This document shows, piece by piece, positions 63,277-64,000 of a stretch of DNA of 64,000 nucleotides (position 1 is its first letter; the number at the start of each line of letters is the position of its first letter). The notes under the pieces were generated by a model. The model saw nothing but the letters and a program-made list of their open reading frames with translations. It did no database searches and was not told the DNA's origin. The DNA lies in assembly GCA_017883185.1 (NCBI GenBank), contig JADGOB010000001.1, forward strand, positions 1 to 64,000, written 5' to 3'. Made by a program: the position numbers and the translations under genes. The stretch is from Acidobacteriota bacterium (GTDB lineage: Bacteria > Acidobacteriota > Vicinamibacteria > Vicinamibacterales > Fen-181).

Positions 63277-63285
63277 TGCTAGAAT
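63277..63285 (+). promoter_or_regulatory. Extended -10 promoter, near-leaderless
   Basis: TGC-TAGAAT ends six bases before the ATG at 63292, so transcription should begin at the start codon. A TTGACG lies at 63250 but is too far upstream (24 bases) to be its -35. Confidence 0.45.
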
Positions 63286-63291
63286 CTCGGG

Positions 63292-63525
63292 ATGGCCACT
63301 CTCGATGTGAGAATCTCCTGCCAGCGGTGCGGCGAGCAGATGGAAATGAAGGACCCGGCGCCCGGCGACGCGTGGCGTCCCGATCAGTTCTGGGTCTGCC
63401 CGAAGTGCGGCCGGCATTTCCAGTCCACGTATCCCGCGCCGGCGGCGGCGGCCCCGGCTCCGACGGTCGCAGCAGCCGGTCCCTCAGCTGCCCCGGCCCC
63501 GTCGTCCACGACACCCAAAGCCTGA
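63292..63525 (+). CDS. Small zinc-ribbon protein
   Basis: 77 residues. C10-x-x-C13 and C36-x-x-C39 (C-Q-R-C and C-P-K-C-G-R) form a zinc-ribbon knuckle pair; the rest is an Ala/Pro/Ser-rich tail. Such proteins may bind nucleic acid or serve as adaptors; no function can be named. It has no ribosome site, in keeping with the extended -10 next to the ATG. The next gene follows 30 bases on. Confidence 0.7.
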   Translation: MATLDVRISCQRCGEQMEMKDPAPGDAWRPDQFWVCPKCGRHFQSTYPAPAAAAPAPTVAAAGPSAAPAPSSTTPKA

Positions 63526-63555
63526 CCGCGGGCGCACACCGCCCCAAGGAGAACC

Positions 63556-63804
63556 ATGACCCCCAGGCTCCAGCCCTACGCTCCCGACATGGGTGACCCC
63601 GAAGAGGACGAGGACGAGGACGAGTTCGACGAGGACGACGAGGAAGACGAGGACGACGAGGAAGACGAGGAGGAAGAAGAAGAGGAAGAGGAATGGCGCG
63701 TCCGCCCGGCCGCGCCCTGCGAAGACCAGGCCATAAGATCGGGCCGTCTCTTGACTTCCCGCCCGGATATTCCTACACTTGGCCGGATTTCAAGCTCAGC
63801 GTGA
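63556..63804 (+). CDS. Small poly-acidic protein
   Basis: 82 residues. After M-T-P-R-L-Q-P-Y-A-P-D-M-G-D-P there is an unbroken run of about 30 residues that are Glu or Asp except one Phe, then E-W-R-V-R-P and an ordinary tail. AAGGAG six bases before the ATG argues that it is translated. The DNA under the run is an imperfect GAG/GAC/GAA triplet repeat and may vary in length. The stop lies at the base of a hairpin (63804-63827). Function unknown. Confidence 0.5.
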   Translation: MTPRLQPYAPDMGDPEEDEDEDEFDEDDEEDEDDEEDEEEEEEEEEWRVRPAAPCEDQAIRSGRLLTSRPDIPTLGRISSSA

Positions 63805-63827
63805 CGCCCCTCCCCTATTTGGGGCGT
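63804..63827 (+). terminator. Hairpin at the end of the poly-acidic gene
   Basis: ACGCCCC-TCCCCTATTT-GGGGCGT, a perfect 7-bp stem beginning in the stop codon. There is no T-run after it. Confidence 0.45.
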
Positions 63828-64000
63828 GGCGCATCGCGGGGCCAATGTGCCTGCGATCTCGGCGACTGCTCGGGTCCTCGAGTGGTCCGCCGCCCAGGCA
63901 GCTGTTGTTCGCCAGGCGCCGTTGCTGCGGGCGCTTGGCGTTTCCGGACCCTCGTATCAGCGGCGTTTGTACGTTCTTACTGTGCGCTCGCGGGGTCGCT
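63826..64000 (+). CDS. Possible start of a further gene (runs off window)
   Basis: From GTG 63826 a frame stays open to the right edge (58 codons) and reads protein-like: V-P-A-I-S-A-T-A-R-V-L-E-W-S-A-A-Q-A then R-A-L-G-V-S-G-P-S-Y-Q-R-R-L-Y-V-L. The start is uncertain (GTG 63847 is another candidate) and there is no ribosome site. It could equally be non-coding. Confidence 0.25.
   Translation, partial: MAHRGANVPAISATARVLEWSAAQAAVVRQAPLLRALGVSGPSYQRRLYVLTVRSRGR

Overview
The window is GC-rich, gene-dense chromosomal DNA with no insertion sequence, CRISPR array, rRNA gene or tRNA gene that I can see. The gene set points to a Gram-negative-type bacterium: an LptA-like protein, heptose synthesis, Complex I with a 14-subunit-type gene order, a 2-oxoacid:ferredoxin oxidoreductase, SelA and a VPS10/sortilin-like beta-propeller protein. 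Together with the dispersed GC-rich palindromes this suggests an Acidobacteriota member, perhaps of the Vicinamibacteria type. That placement is inference from gene content, not a sequence match.

Layout. (1) 1-4.8 kb: the 5' end of an LptA/OstA-like gene runs off the left edge. Next is a radical SAM gene with three N-terminal copies of a beta domain and an in-frame UGA before its SPASM domain, divergent from selA. A 91-bp degenerate copy of the selA 5' end lies on the far side of the radical SAM gene. (2) 4.8-17.1 kb: one leftward operon, nuoA-B-C-gmhA-D-E-F-H-J-K-L-M-N, with a good sigma-70 promoter. nuoG and nuoI are absent and a phosphoheptose isomerase gene sits between nuoC and nuoD. (3) 17.1-52.8 kb: a large surface-polysaccharide region. 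It holds eight apparently intact glycosyltransferases plus one GT2 fragment, three methyltransferase or asparagine-synthase type modifying enzymes, two flippases, two polymerase/ligase-like membrane proteins, a WecA-like initiating transferase fused to half of a CapD-type protein, nucleotide-sugar genes (gmd, rmlD, a DegT aminotransferase) and a dicarboxylate/glutamate-type carrier. Three exported proteins share a roughly 110-130 residue beta repeat (W-x-x-A-E-G, DUF5719-like): one is fused to a Wzy-like polymerase, one to IPT/TIG domains and an SGNH hydrolase. (4) 52.8-58.9 kb: housekeeping genes transcribed leftward (korDABC, holB, ricT/PSP1, pdxA, smpB). (5) 59.2-64 kb: a large exported VPS10-like propeller protein, a MobA-like nucleotidyltransferase, a small zinc-ribbon protein and a small poly-acidic protein.

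How the parts work together. The polysaccharide genes supply nucleotide sugars, a lipid-linked initiating sugar, chain extension by glycosyltransferases, flipping by Wzx-like proteins and periplasmic polymerisation. gmhA (heptose) and the LptA-like gene fit an LPS-type outer membrane. Many leftward genes overlap by 1-4 bases (ATGA or GTGA), which indicates translational coupling.

Non-coding structure is plentiful: a dispersed GGGCGACC/GGTCGCCC palindrome at four places, a second GCGCCACAAG-type repeat family that has entered the holB coding sequence, a roughly 190-bp multi-hairpin region upstream of the DegT gene, a shared 23-nt tail at the stop codons of two distant genes, and several clear promoters, including one sigma-54 type and one with an operator-like inverted repeat.
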